This document shows positions 8,861-18,052 of a DNA stretch of 64,000 nt, piece after piece. A model generated the notes under the pieces. That model saw nothing but the letters and a program-made list of their open reading frames with translations, did not search any database and was not told where the DNA came from. The position numbers and the translations under genes were made by a program. Positions within the stretch are counted from its first letter, which is position 1; every line of letters begins with the position of its first letter. This DNA comes from Pseudooceanicola onchidii (GTDB lineage Bacteria; Pseudomonadota; Alphaproteobacteria; Rhodobacterales; Rhodobacteraceae): assembly GCF_004959925.1 (NCBI RefSeq), contig NZ_SPUW01000002.1:744001-808000 (forward strand), given 5' to 3'.

Positions 8861-9413
8861 CGGGGCGGACCTCGGTCACCTCGGGGATGTAATGGCGCAG
8901 CAGGTTCTCGATCCCCATTTTCAGCGTCAGGGTCGAGGACGGGCAGCCCGCGCAGGCGCCCTGCATGTGCAGGTAGACGACGCCGCGTTCGAAGCCATGG
9001 AAGGTGATGTCGCCCCCATCCTGCGCCACGGCGGGACGGACGCGGGTGTCGAGCAGTTCCTTGATCTGGCCGACGATCTCTCCGTCTTCGCCATGGTGTT
9101 CGGCGTGGCCCGACGACGGCTGGTCGCCTTCGTCCATCACCGGCTGGCCGGACTGGAAATGTTCCATGATCGCGCCCAGCAGGGCGGGCTTGATATGGTC
9201 CCACTCAACCGCGTCGGCCTTGGTCACGGTGACGAAGTCGGTGCCGAAGAACACGCCGGTCACGCCGTCGACGGCAAAGAGGCGCGTCGCCAGCGGGGAT
9301 TTCCCGGCGGTGTCGGCGGTGGGAAAATCGGCGGTGCCGGCCTGCAGCACGGTGTTGCCGGGCAGGAACTTCAGCGTGGCCGGATTCGGCGTGGATTCGG
9401 TCTGAATGAACAT
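8850..9413 (-). CDS. NifU family (Nfu-type) Fe-S carrier protein
   Basis: This 187-residue protein has the Nfu architecture. The N-terminal domain starts IQTESTPNPATLKFLPG and runs to about residue 90. The C-terminal NifU domain (residues about 110-180) holds the CAGCPSSTLTLK motif, whose CxxC pair binds a labile 4Fe-4S cluster. It should hand clusters to client enzymes in the cytoplasm, and this alphaproteobacterial form is close to mitochondrial NFU1. It leads the operon nfu-tsaB-rimI. Confidence 0.92.
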   Translation of the reverse strand: MFIQTESTPNPATLKFLPGNTVLQAGTADFPTADTAGKSPLATRLFAVDGVTGVFFGTDFVTVTKADAVEWDHIKPALLGAIMEHFQSGQPVMDEGDQPSSGHAEHHGEDGEIVGQIKELLDTRVRPAVAQDGGDITFHGFERGVVYLHMQGACAGCPSSTLTLKMGIENLLRHYIPEVTEVRPVAV

Positions 9414-9507
9414 CTGCAGTCCCCTTTTTGGCTGACGTCCCCTATATGCGCCTGCCGTGGTCGGACGTCAAGATTTGGAACGATTCTAAATTACGGGGCG
9501 GTGGCGG

Positions 9508-10026
9508 TCACAGTTCCGACAGCGCGATGACCAGCGCCGACAGGTCCCCGGTGAACTGGTGGCCCTGACGCTCGACCGGGTACAGCCGCGCCTGCGGCAG
9601 CAGCGCCTTCCACGCCGTCAGGTGATCGACCGGGACCACGTCGTCGTCACGCGCATGGAACAGCCGGATGGGAAGGCGGGCCAGCGCCTCGGGCGCATAG
9701 GCGGGCAGGGCGAACCCGGGGACGTCCCAGCCCGGCTGGCCCCACAGCGGACAGGCCAGCCCGACAAAGGCGCGCGGGGTGACGGCGGGGCCAAGCTCGG
9801 CCAGGGTTTTCAGGATATGCGACCCGCCAAGCGAATGACCGATCAGGATCGCGCTTTCCATCTGCCGCAGCAGCGGCGCCAGCGTCGCGGTCCAGGTGTC
9901 GGGGTCGGGCGGGCCGAGGTCGGGGGCAGTGATCTGATACCCGGGGCCCAGCAGACGGCGCAGGGCGGGCAGGGGCGGGTCGTCGGGCGTGGCCCCCGCG
10001 CCGTGGGCGAAAAGGATCCGCGTCAC
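9508..10026 (-). CDS. Small alpha/beta-fold hydrolase
   Basis: From a GTG start at 10026 (VTRILFAHGAGATPDDPP) this is a 172-residue alpha/beta hydrolase of the TEX30/KANL3-like type. The nucleophile elbow is GHSLGGSH, the aspartate lies in HARDDDVVP, and the histidine in GHQFTGD near the C-terminus, so the full Ser-Asp-His triad is present. There is no signal peptide. The substrate is unknown. It lies 37 bases downstream of the universal stress protein gene on the same strand. Confidence 0.82.
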   Translation of the reverse strand: MTRILFAHGAGATPDDPPLPALRRLLGPGYQITAPDLGPPDPDTWTATLAPLLRQMESAILIGHSLGGSHILKTLAELGPAVTPRAFVGLACPLWGQPGWDVPGFALPAYAPEALARLPIRLFHARDDDVVPVDHLTAWKALLPQARLYPVERQGHQFTGDLSALVIALSEL

Positions 10027-10063
10027 GACCCGGGTCGGGCCACAGGTCGATCCACGGCGGCGC

Positions 10064-10519
10064 TCACGTGATGGCTTCCAGCTTTTCCTTCGACAGGTCG
10101 CCCGGCACGATCGTGACCGGCACCGGCAACGACCCCGAGGCGCGGGCCAATTGGCTGACCAGCGGACCGGGGCCGGATTTCTCGGTCCCCGCGCCCAGGA
10201 CAAGCACGCCGATGTCGGCGTCTTCGCGGATCTGGGCCAGGATCTCTGGCACCGGCTCGCCCTCGCGGATCACCAGTTCGGGGTCGATCCCCTGCCGGTC
10301 GCGCATCCACTTGGCGAAGACCTCGAAATGCACGACGATCCGCTCGCGGGCCTCTTCGCGCATGATGTCGGCCACGCCGATCCAGTGCTGGAATTCCTCG
10401 GGCGGGATCACCGACAGGATCGTGACCCCTCCGCCCGTGTGGGCGGCGCGCATGGCGGCAAAGCGCATGGCGTTCAGACATTCACGGCTGTCATCCAGGA
10501 TGACGAGGAACTTGCGCAT
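10064..10519 (-). CDS. Universal stress protein (UspA family)
   Basis: This is a single Usp domain of 151 residues starting MRKFLVILDDSRECLNAM. The DDS near the start fits the ATP-binding Usp fold, and the segment DIGVLVLGAGTEKSGPGPL followed by PVPVTIVPG carries a variant of the GxxGxxxS phosphate loop. It is cytoplasmic and of general stress type; no specific role can be read. The chosen ATG at 10519 has GGAGGCC upstream. Confidence 0.87.
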   Translation of the reverse strand: MRKFLVILDDSRECLNAMRFAAMRAAHTGGGVTILSVIPPEEFQHWIGVADIMREEARERIVVHFEVFAKWMRDRQGIDPELVIREGEPVPEILAQIREDADIGVLVLGAGTEKSGPGPLVSQLARASGSLPVPVTIVPGDLSKEKLEAIT

Positions 10520-10633
10520 GGTCGGCCTCCGGTTCCGGGGGAATATGGCGGAAGGGCCGGGGCGCGTCCACGGGTAACTGTCGGCTGTGCACGGCGGCGT
10601 GCCAGGCAGGGCCAAACGCGGCGCGGGTGCCGT

Positions 10634-11923
10634 TCAGGCCGGGGCGCCCCGCGGGGCTGCGGGCCGCGACAGGGCAAAGGCGATCTGGATGACCCCCGCC
10701 GTCAGGCCCATGCCCACGCCCAGCTGCCAGGCCAGCGTGTAATTGCCGTTCAGATCGAAGATCCAGCCGCCGCCAAGCGCGCCGGTAAAGCTGCCGAACT
10801 GGTGCGACATGAAGGCCAGCCCCTGCAGCATCGCCTGCCAGCGCAGGCCGAACATGTCGACGACTGATCCGGCGACCAGCGGCCCGACGCCCAGCCACAG
10901 GAACCCCATGACCGAGGCAAAGATCATCGTGGTCGCCGGGGTCGGCAGTTCGGTGAAATACCAGGCCAGCACCAGCGACCGGCAGACATAAATCAGTCCC
11001 AGCAGCACCTGCTTGTTCACCCGGCCCCCGGCCCAGCCGAAGAACAGCGATCCGGCGATGTTGAAGCCCCCGATCAGCGCCAGCGCGGTGGCCGCCAGCA
11101 TCGGGTCCAGTCCGCAGAGCGCGATATAGGCGGGAAGGTGGGTGGTCAGGAAGACCAGCTGCATGCCGCAGACGAAATAGGCCAGCGCCATGACCACGAA
11201 GTTCGGATTGCGGATCGCGGCGTGCAGGGCGGCGCGGGCCGTGGCGGCCTCGGTCGCGCTGGCGGGGGGCGGCGGCACCGGGCGGCGGTCGATCCGGCCC
11301 GCGATCCAGGCGGCGGGCAGCATCAGGCAGGCCAGCGCCGCGAACGAGATCATGCCGGCGTGCCAGTCGATGGAGGTGTTCAGCCATTGCCCGACAGGCG
11401 CGGCATAAAGCGCGCCCGCCGAACCGGCGGCCGAGATGATGCCAAGATACAGGCTGCGCTTGGCCGCAGGCACCGCGCGCGAGGTCACGGCCATGGTGAT
11501 CGCCGTGCCCGCACAGCCCATGGCCGGTCCGATGAGCAGCCCGGCGGTCATCATGACGTGCAGCGCCGAGGTCGCCATCGACAGGCCGATCAGCCCCGAC
11601 GCATACAGCACAGCACCGATCAGCATGACCGCCCGGAACCCGATGCGCGGCACCAGCGCGCCCGCGAAGGGCTGGAACACGCCCCAGGCCAGGTTCTGCA
11701 CCGCGATGGCGACGGTGAACTGCGCCACCTCGATCCCCAGGTCTTCCGTGATCGGTTGCATGAAGATGCCCAGGCTCTGCCGCAGGCCCATGGCCAGCGA
11801 CAGCAGCAGCCCGGCGCCGATCACGATCAGCAGGGTGTCGTCTTTGGTGCGCAGGGACAGGGTGGCTCTCCGGGGGGCAGGGGTGGGACAGGACGCGGCT
11901 CGGTCCAGGATCCGCGCCGGCAC
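10634..11923 (-). CDS. MFS transporter
   Basis: This is a major facilitator superfamily permease of 429 residues with twelve hydrophobic segments. The first begins at about residue 31 (TLLIVIGAGLLLSLAMGLRQSLGIFMQP). The RQSxGIFMQPI start resembles the monocarboxylate/oxalate-formate antiporter-like branch common in alphaproteobacteria; the substrate is not known. The start is a GTG at 11923, because no ATG lies before the first helix. A palindrome 15 bases upstream may be its operator. Confidence 0.87.
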   Translation of the reverse strand: MPARILDRAASCPTPAPRRATLSLRTKDDTLLIVIGAGLLLSLAMGLRQSLGIFMQPITEDLGIEVAQFTVAIAVQNLAWGVFQPFAGALVPRIGFRAVMLIGAVLYASGLIGLSMATSALHVMMTAGLLIGPAMGCAGTAITMAVTSRAVPAAKRSLYLGIISAAGSAGALYAAPVGQWLNTSIDWHAGMISFAALACLMLPAAWIAGRIDRRPVPPPPASATEAATARAALHAAIRNPNFVVMALAYFVCGMQLVFLTTHLPAYIALCGLDPMLAATALALIGGFNIAGSLFFGWAGGRVNKQVLLGLIYVCRSLVLAWYFTELPTPATTMIFASVMGFLWLGVGPLVAGSVVDMFGLRWQAMLQGLAFMSHQFGSFTGALGGGWIFDLNGNYTLAWQLGVGMGLTAGVIQIAFALSRPAAPRGAPA

Positions 11924-11937
11924 CCTCGCGCTATTCT

Positions 11938-11947
11938 ACCGATCGGT
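11938..11947. promoter_or_regulatory. Palindrome resembling a TetR-family operator
   Basis: ACCGATCGGT is a perfect 10-bp palindrome. It is embedded in TTGACCGATCGGTAGAA on the minus strand, 15-24 bases upstream of the MFS start. The GACCGxxCGGT core resembles AcrR/NemR-type TetR operators. No TetR gene lies nearby, so any regulator must be encoded elsewhere. Confidence 0.4.
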
Positions 11948-12015
11948 CAATTGGCGATGCTGCAGGTGCGCGATTGCACGGCAGTTGACGCCCCGCATCC
12001 CGGCCGCTATCGCCC

Positions 12016-12446
<431 letters not shown>

Positions 12447-12664
12447 CGCCCCGCAAAGGCGTCGTTTCACCCGCGATCGGTGGGAACCCGCTGCTTTTCT
12501 GCGCTGCGGCAGGCGGGAAGCCGCGTCACAGGCCAAACCCCGTCCGGAACGTCCCCCGGGACCCCGCCGTTGTTACCCCACAGCGACAGGAGCTGGCCCC
12601 CGGCGAAGGTTGGATCGGGATGATCGGTTGGCTTCTCCATATGGACACACAGAGGAGATGATCC

Positions 12665-13495
12665 ATGAAACGCATGCTTCAGACCGTTAGCCGTGGCGCC
12701 CTTATCACCATGCTCGCCGCAACCCCCGTGCTGGCCTATGCCCAGACGGACGATTCGGCCGCCACTGTCGACACCGAGATCAAGCAGAACGCCGACCAGG
12801 GTGCTGCCGTCGAATCGACCACCGAAGGCTCGGCCGATGTGGCTGCCGACGAAGGTGCCACCGACGACACGATGGCCCCGGCCGAAGATGTTGCCACGGA
12901 CGAAGCCGCGCCGGTCGAGGAAGAGACCGACATGGCCACGGACGAGGCCGCCCCGGCCGAGGACGACACCGATCTGGCGACGGATGAAACCCAGCCTGCC
13001 CAGGACGGCATGACCGCAGCACCTGCGACGGACGTTGCGACCGATGACGGCGCAATGGTCGAGGAAAGCGAACAGATGGCCGCCGAAGAACCCGCCAAGC
13101 CGGTGGAAGGCCAGATCACCATGCAGGACGCCGACACGGTGCTTGCCGAAGATCTGCTGGGCGCGACCGTCTATAATGGCTCTGACGAAAATGTCGGTGA
13201 CATCAACGACCTGATCATCGGTCTGGACGGATCCGTCAAAGGCGTCGTGATCGGCGTGGGCGGCTTCCTTGGCCTTGGTGAAAAAGACGTCGCCGTGGAA
13301 ATGGCCGCGCTTGACGTGATCGACAACGAAGGGACGCCGCGTCTGGTGACCTCGGCATCGAAGTCCGACCTTGAAGCCGCGCCGACCTTCGTGACCGCTG
13401 CCGATCAGGCCGCTGCCCAGCAGCAGACCGAGATGCAGTCAAGCGGTGACACCATGGGTGGCACGATGGGCGGCACCGCCCAGCCGACCGAATGA
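12665..13495 (+). CDS. Secreted PRC-barrel domain protein with acidic repeat region
   Basis: This 276-residue protein has a signal peptide (about residues 1-27, ending VLAYAQ). An acidic low-complexity stretch at about residues 35-150 is built from repeats such as ATDEAAPAEDD. A PRC-barrel domain (about 155-245) follows, with LLGATVYNGSDENVGDINDL and GVGGFLGLGEKDVAV. The C-terminal tail is rich in Gln, Gly and Met. PRC-barrel proteins of this type are periplasmic or envelope-associated and of unknown detailed role. AGGAG precedes the ATG. A strong terminator follows, so it is probably monocistronic. Confidence 0.88.
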   Translation: MKRMLQTVSRGALITMLAATPVLAYAQTDDSAATVDTEIKQNADQGAAVESTTEGSADVAADEGATDDTMAPAEDVATDEAAPVEEETDMATDEAAPAEDDTDLATDETQPAQDGMTAAPATDVATDDGAMVEESEQMAAEEPAKPVEGQITMQDADTVLAEDLLGATVYNGSDENVGDINDLIIGLDGSVKGVVIGVGGFLGLGEKDVAVEMAALDVIDNEGTPRLVTSASKSDLEAAPTFVTAADQAAAQQQTEMQSSGDTMGGTMGGTAQPTE

Positions 13496-13533
13496 TACCT
13501 CGTCCCTGAGGGGTCTCCTTGACGGGAGAAGGG

Positions 13534-13562
13534 GGAGGGCAGCGCAAGCTGCCCTCCTTTTT
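13534..13562 (+). terminator. Rho-independent terminator of the PRC-barrel gene
   Basis: A 10-bp perfect stem, GGAGGGCAGC with GCTGCCCTCC, has a GCAA tetraloop and is followed by TTTTT. It lies 39 bases after the stop codon. Confidence 0.9.
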
Positions 13563-13680
13563 GCGCACCATGTGGCGCCAGATCCGCCGATCGGCGGTTG
13601 ACATGGCCGAGATTCGCCGTAAAAGGCGGGCTTCATGAGATTTCGCGGGCATAGCTGTGCCCGGTGCAGGAGATGAGAAA

Positions 13681-13848
13681 ATGGCGAAGCCGACGACCAT
13701 CAAGATCCGTCTGAACTCGACCGCGGGCACGGGCCATTTCTACGTGACCAAGAAGAACGCGCGTACCATGACCGAAAAGATGACCGTACGAAAGTACGAT
13801 CCCGTGGTGCGGAAGCATGTCGAATACAAGGAAGGCAAGATCAAGTAA
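13681..13848 (+). CDS. rpmG: 50S ribosomal protein L33
   Basis: This 55-residue basic protein is full length for L33: [20 protein letters not shown], then [14 protein letters not shown] and a C-terminal [18 protein letters not shown]. It lacks the zinc-binding cysteines, as usual in alphaproteobacteria. It is a component of the large ribosomal subunit near the E site. It is transcribed alone and ends in a terminator. Confidence 0.97.
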   Translation: MAKPTTIKIRLNSTAGTGHFYVTKKNARTMTEKMTVRKYDPVVRKHVEYKEGKIK

Positions 13849-13875
13849 GATCGCCAAACCCTTGAAAGACATGAA

Positions 13876-13902
13876 AGGCCGCGCCGCAGAGCGCGGCCTT
13901 TT
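13876..13902 (+). terminator. Terminator of rpmG
   Basis: The stem AGGCCGCGC with GCGCGGCCT, loop CGCAGA, is followed by TTTTC, 27 bases after the rpmG stop. Confidence 0.85.
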
Positions 13903-13956
13903 CAGTTTCGGGCCGCCCTCTGCCTCCCCTGATTTCCGGATGCTTAGGATTGCCAG

Positions 13957-14517
13957 ATGCCCGAACTCAATTCGTCCCATTGTCCATTGGCCCCACCAGA
14001 CGGTGCGGGCGCCCTTGCCGATATCCTGATCCGGCCCGCCATGCCCGCCGACACCGAAGGTGTCACGCGGATGCTGGCCCGGTCCTACCGCGCGCTGCTG
14101 GCGCCCGACTACGATCCCGCGCTGTTGCGCGAGGCGTTGCCGCTGATTTCCAACGCGCGTCCCTCGCTTCTGTCCTGCGGCACCTATTTCGTGGCCGAAC
14201 GGGATGACCGCATCCTTGCGGCGGGCGGCTGGACCGACCTGTCTCCGCACGGGGCGCCGGGCCGGGCCGGGGTCGGTCACGTCCGCCACGTCGCCTGCGA
14301 CCCGGCCTGCGTGCGGACCGGGGTCGGATCGCTGCTGATGTCGCGGGTGCTGTGTTCCGCCCGTGCCGCCGGGGTGGTGGACCTGCGCTGCCAGGCGACG
14401 CTGACGGCGGTCGGCTTCTACGAGGCGCACGGCTTCGACGCGCTGGGCGAGATCGCGGTCCGCCTGCCAACGGGCGTGCTGTTCCCGGCCGTGCAGATGC
14501 GGCGGGCCGAGGGGTAG
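13957..14517 (+). CDS. GNAT family N-acetyltransferase
   Basis: This 186-residue protein has a GNAT domain from about residue 25 (IRPAMPADTEGVTRMLARSY). The acetyl-CoA loop region is VACDPACVRTGVGSLLM, and the GFYEAHGFDALGE helix lies near the C-terminus. The substrate is unknown. The usual R/Q-x-x-G-x-G/A loop reads R-T-G-V-G-S here. The first 24 residues look non-conserved, and a later start is possible. Confidence 0.82.
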   Translation: MPELNSSHCPLAPPDGAGALADILIRPAMPADTEGVTRMLARSYRALLAPDYDPALLREALPLISNARPSLLSCGTYFVAERDDRILAAGGWTDLSPHGAPGRAGVGHVRHVACDPACVRTGVGSLLMSRVLCSARAAGVVDLRCQATLTAVGFYEAHGFDALGEIAVRLPTGVLFPAVQMRRAEG

Positions 14518-14622
14518 CGGCCCGCACCACGGGCCGATCCGGAAGGGCGGATCGCTCCGGCACGACATGGTTTGACTGTCGCCCCGGTCAGCCGCCCGTG
14601 CCGACCTCCCCGACACCACCCG

Positions 14623-14658
14623 CGCAAAAGGAAAGGGCCGGTCAATCGACCGGCCCTT
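14623..14658 (-). terminator. Terminator of the Bax inhibitor-1 gene
   Basis: The stem AAGGGCCGGTC with GACCGGCCCTT (14633-14658), loop AATC, is followed on the minus strand by TCCTTTTGCG. It sits 23 bases downstream of the Bax inhibitor stop. The stem could also stop plus-strand transcripts from the GNAT gene. Confidence 0.8.
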
Positions 14659-14680
14659 CGGATGTCTGTGCTGCGTCAGC

Positions 14681-15451
14681 TTATTCGCGGTTGCCCAGCA
14701 GCTGCAGCAGGAACATGAACATGTTGATGAAGTCGAGGTAGAGGTTCAGAGCGCCCATGATGGCCGCCTTGCCCAGCCACTCGGTGTCACCGGAATGTGC
14801 GTGCTGCAGGTAGGTGTTCTTGATGTTCTGCGTGTCATAGGCGGTCAGGCCCGCGAAGATCAGGACGCCGAGGATCGAAATGGCCAGAGCCAGACCGGGC
14901 ATCGGCCAGAACAGGTTAACAAGCGAAGCCGCGATCAGACCGAAGACGCCCATGATGAGGAAGGACCCCCACGCGGAGATATCTTTCTTGGTCGTATAGC
15001 CCCAGATCGACAGACCGGCGAAGGCGATCGCGGTGATCAGGAAGACCTGAATGATCGAATACCCGGTGAACACCAGGAAGATCGAGCTGATCGACACACC
15101 CATCACCGCCGCGAATGCGTAGAACACGGTCTGCGCGGTGGCGGCGGACATCCGGTTGATCATGGCGCTGAAGGCAAACACGAAGACGAGCGGTGCGAAC
15201 ATGACGACCCACTTCAGCGGCGAGGCGTAAAGCGCAACGCCAAGCGACGTCAGGTATTTGTCGGCGCCGATCTGGTAAGCCGTCGGGACATCCGTGACCG
15301 CGAGCCCGGCCAGAGCCCAAGCTGCAGCGAAAGTGATCAGCATACCCACGGACATGGTGCCGTAGACTTTGTTCATGTGGGCGCGCAGACCCGCATCAAT
15401 GGCTGCAGAGCGTGTGCCTGCCGCAGCGCGCATAGTGTTGAATTCAGCCAT
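14681..15451 (-). CDS. Bax inhibitor-1/YccA family membrane protein
   Basis: This 256-residue protein has about seven membrane segments and the family end GALNLYLDFINMFMFLLQLLG. The FAGLTAYDTQNIK motif near residue 205 contains the conserved Asp thought to take part in pH-dependent cation leak in BsYetJ-type proteins. It is an inner-membrane protein of the TMBIM superfamily. Monocistronic, with its own terminator. Confidence 0.94.
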   Translation of the reverse strand: MAEFNTMRAAAGTRSAAIDAGLRAHMNKVYGTMSVGMLITFAAAWALAGLAVTDVPTAYQIGADKYLTSLGVALYASPLKWVVMFAPLVFVFAFSAMINRMSAATAQTVFYAFAAVMGVSISSIFLVFTGYSIIQVFLITAIAFAGLSIWGYTTKKDISAWGSFLIMGVFGLIAASLVNLFWPMPGLALAISILGVLIFAGLTAYDTQNIKNTYLQHAHSGDTEWLGKAAIMGALNLYLDFINMFMFLLQLLGNRE

Positions 15452-15561
15452 TTAAGCCTCCGAAAAAGAAAGAACCCGAACCCTTGTGGGGGTGTTCGGG
15501 TTCAATATCGGGAAGCTTGGATACATTTTCAAGATCCGGCGGCGGTCGCCGGTGTCGAAAA

Positions 15562-15774
15562 TCACTTCAGCCAGCTGGTCGGCACATCCCAGACCGGGCG
15601 TGCGGCTTCGCGGCGGGCCTCGGAGGCCGTGACGCCGATGTCCTCGAGGGCGCGGGCGTCAAGATCGGCAAGCGCCTGGCGGGACCGGGACAGCGCCAGC
15701 AGCGAGAAGGTCGCGCCGATCAGGGAAAAGGACCGGGACAGCGATATGGAGGAGGAGCGGGACATCGTGGACAT
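15562..15774 (-). CDS. DUF1127 domain small protein
   Basis: This 70-residue basic protein starts MSTMSRSSS. It has a hydrophobic middle (SLIGATFSLLAL) and the C-terminal DUF1127 (YjiS-like) block LADLDARALEDIGVTASEARREAARP. Members are small arginine-rich proteins of alphaproteobacteria; some have been linked to phosphate and carbon metabolism and RNA turnover. The reading start is placed at the ATG with GGGGG upstream. It is divergent from the LysR gene at 15900. Confidence 0.85.
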   Translation of the reverse strand: MSTMSRSSSISLSRSFSLIGATFSLLALSRSRQALADLDARALEDIGVTASEARREAARPVWDVPTSWLK

Positions 15775-15899
15775 TGGGGGAGCCTTTCGTTTCGGTGATG
15801 CTTCAGTCCGTCTGCATGATTTCTGTTGATGTATATGGTTGAGTGTGATCATTATTGGAAATGAATGTTTCTGACGGTTATCATCACGGGAATTGATGG

Positions 15900-16799
15900 A
15901 TGAGAAATCTGGACATGACGGCCCTGCGCAGCTTCGTAGCGGTGGCGGATCACGGCGGTGTGACACGTGCGGCGGGTGTGCTGAACTTCACCCAGTCGGC
16001 GGTGTCGATGCAGTTGAAGCGGCTTGAGGAAATGATCGGCATCGACCTGCTGGACCGGTCGGCGCGCAAGATCGCACTGACGCCTTCGGGCGAACAGCTG
16101 CTGGGCTATGCGCGGCGGATCATCGACATGAATGACGAAGCCATGTCCCGCCTGACCTCCGAGGTTTTCGAGGGCCAGGTCACCATCGGCGTGCCGCATG
16201 ACATCGTCTACCCGGTGATTCCCCGGGTGCTGCAACGCTTCAACGCCGAATTCCCCCGGATGAAGGTGCAGCTGATCTCGGCCTACACCTCGAAGCTGAA
16301 GGACGATTTCGCGCGGGGGCAGGCCGATGTGGTGCTGACCACCGAAGCCAAGCCCGACGCCGAAGCCGAGGTGCTGGACGAACGCCCCATGGCCTGGGTC
16401 GGCGCCCCCGGCGGTACCGCCTGGCGGCAGCGGCCGTTGCGCTATGCCTCGGCCAAGACCTGCATCTTCCGCGCCGATGCGATCCGGGCGCTGGAACAGG
16501 CGGGGATCGACTGGGAAAGCGCGGTCGAGACCGAACAGGACCGGACGGTCGAGGCGACGATTTCCGCCGACCTGGGTGTCTGCGCGATGATCGAGGGCAC
16601 CGAACCGCCACAGCTGGCGCGCATCGACCACAACGGCGAACTGCCCGCGCTCGGGATCCAGAAGATCTGCATGTATGCCCAGACGCGCGGGTCGGCGCAG
16701 GTGCTCGACCGGCTGACCAGCCTGCTGCGGGCAGGCTACACGGGCGGCGAATCGCTGGAACGGCCGATGCTGCGCGAAGTGGTCCGCGCTACAGCGTGA
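15900..16799 (+). CDS. LysR family transcriptional regulator
   Basis: This 299-residue protein starts with a winged HTH (ALRSFVAVADHGGVTRAAGVL, FTQSAVSMQLKRLE) and has a LysR substrate-binding domain from about residue 90 (GQVTIGVPHDIVYPVIPRVL). The divergent DUF1127 gene and the 125 bases between them are the natural place for its operator. The 3' end overlaps the convergent quinone reductase gene by 11 bases. Confidence 0.93.
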   Translation: MRNLDMTALRSFVAVADHGGVTRAAGVLNFTQSAVSMQLKRLEEMIGIDLLDRSARKIALTPSGEQLLGYARRIIDMNDEAMSRLTSEVFEGQVTIGVPHDIVYPVIPRVLQRFNAEFPRMKVQLISAYTSKLKDDFARGQADVVLTTEAKPDAEAEVLDERPMAWVGAPGGTAWRQRPLRYASAKTCIFRADAIRALEQAGIDWESAVETEQDRTVEATISADLGVCAMIEGTEPPQLARIDHNGELPALGIQKICMYAQTRGSAQVLDRLTSLLRAGYTGGESLERPMLREVVRATA

Positions 16800-17748
16800 T
16801 CACCACCTTGCCGGTCGAGGCGCGGGATTTCAAAAGCTCCAGCCCCTCGGCCGCGCGGTCGAAGGACAGGGTGTGGCTGATGTGCGGCGTGATCCGCCCT
16901 TCGGCCGCCCAGGCGAACAGCGTGGCCAGGCTGCGCGTGACCACCTCGGGGCGGAACTTCAGGTAGCCGCCCCAGTAGAACCCCAGCACGTCGATGTTCT
17001 TGACCAGCAGGTGATTGGCCGGGATCTGCGGCACGTCGCCCGAGGCATGGCCGATCGCCAGGATACGTCCCTCGGGTTTCATCGCGCGGAACGCGGCGCG
17101 GAAGGGCTCTCCTCCGACCGCGTCATAGACCACGTCCGCCCCGCCAAGCGCCTTGATCTTTTCCCGCAGCTCGGGGTCCTCGGCGTCGATCAGGTGATCG
17201 GCCCCGGCGGTCCGCGCCACCTCAAGCTTCTCGGCCCCGCGCGCCACGGCGATCACCGTCGCGCCCATCAGGTGGCCCAGTTCGACCGCCGTCAGCCCGA
17301 CGCCCCCGGCCGCGCCCAGCACCACCAGCGTCTCGCCCGGCTGCATCCGCGCCTTGTGCTCCAGCGCGACGTGACTGGTGCCATAGGCGATCTGCAGCGC
17401 GGCGGCGGTCTCAAAGCTGACCGCATCGGGCAGGACCACGGCGCGGTCCACCGGATAGCACCCCAGCTCGGCCAAACCGCCGCTGCCGCCAAAGACCGCG
17501 ACCCGCGTGCCGGGGGCAGGGCCGTCGGTGTCGGGGCCAAGCGCCTCGACCACGCCTGCGGCCTCCATGCCAAGCGTGAAGGGGGCCTTGGGCGTGTCCT
17601 GGTACTTGCCCCGGATCATCAGCAGATCGGCAAAATTCAACCCGCAGGCGCGATTGCGCATCAGCAGCTGACCGGAAATCGGCTTGCAATCAGGAAGTGT
17701 GGAGTGTTCGGGGGCGGCCCCCTCTGTCGGGACGATGAACGCGCGCAT
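16789..17748 (-). CDS. NADPH:quinone oxidoreductase (zinc-free MDR family)
   Basis: This 319-residue medium-chain dehydrogenase/reductase has an N-terminal GroES-like domain (RNRACGLNFADLLMIRGKY) and a Rossmann domain with AAGGVGLTAVELGHLMGA. It lacks the structural zinc cysteine cluster, so it fits the QOR branch that reduces quinones or enones with NADPH. It is cytoplasmic and convergent with the LysR gene. The natural substrate is unknown. Confidence 0.9.
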   Translation of the reverse strand: MRAFIVPTEGAAPEHSTLPDCKPISGQLLMRNRACGLNFADLLMIRGKYQDTPKAPFTLGMEAAGVVEALGPDTDGPAPGTRVAVFGGSGGLAELGCYPVDRAVVLPDAVSFETAAALQIAYGTSHVALEHKARMQPGETLVVLGAAGGVGLTAVELGHLMGATVIAVARGAEKLEVARTAGADHLIDAEDPELREKIKALGGADVVYDAVGGEPFRAAFRAMKPEGRILAIGHASGDVPQIPANHLLVKNIDVLGFYWGGYLKFRPEVVTRSLATLFAWAAEGRITPHISHTLSFDRAAEGLELLKSRASTGKVVITL

Positions 17749-18052
17749 TTCTGGCCTTCGTGAATGATTCGGATCGTTGGTACGCTGGCGACCGAAAACT
17801 GGGCAAGTCGTCGGCCGGACGACAATCCTTTTGGATAGGGGCGATTGTTTGATGATCGGAAAGTTAAGTAACCTTTACCCTTACGTCAAAGTGAAGGGGG
17901 TTAAGGCAATTTACTTGCGCAAATGACTGAAAATGGTACGCTTCCCCAACCCAACGAGGGTTGTGGGAAAGAATTTTGCAACCCTTGGCTGATTTAGTGT
18001 GTGCTGGGACTGCTTGGTATTTCCCGGATTTGATTGAGTAAGGAGCAGCGTC
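17749..18052 (+). promoter_or_regulatory. AT-rich upstream region of the XRE regulator with CtrA-like motif
   Basis: This 304-base gap holds no gene. It is visibly richer in A+T than its surroundings. TTAA-N7-TTAC at 17864-17878 is close to the CtrA consensus TTAA-N7-TTAA, and a second near-match with 6-base spacing is at 17901-17914. GGAG lies 7 bases before the regulator's ATG. Confidence 0.4.

Noticed and set aside
12447-12664. Possible small gene between rnpB and the PRC-barrel gene
   Set aside because: Frames there either run through rnpB or lack starts with ribosome sites, and the peptides have no recognisable features.
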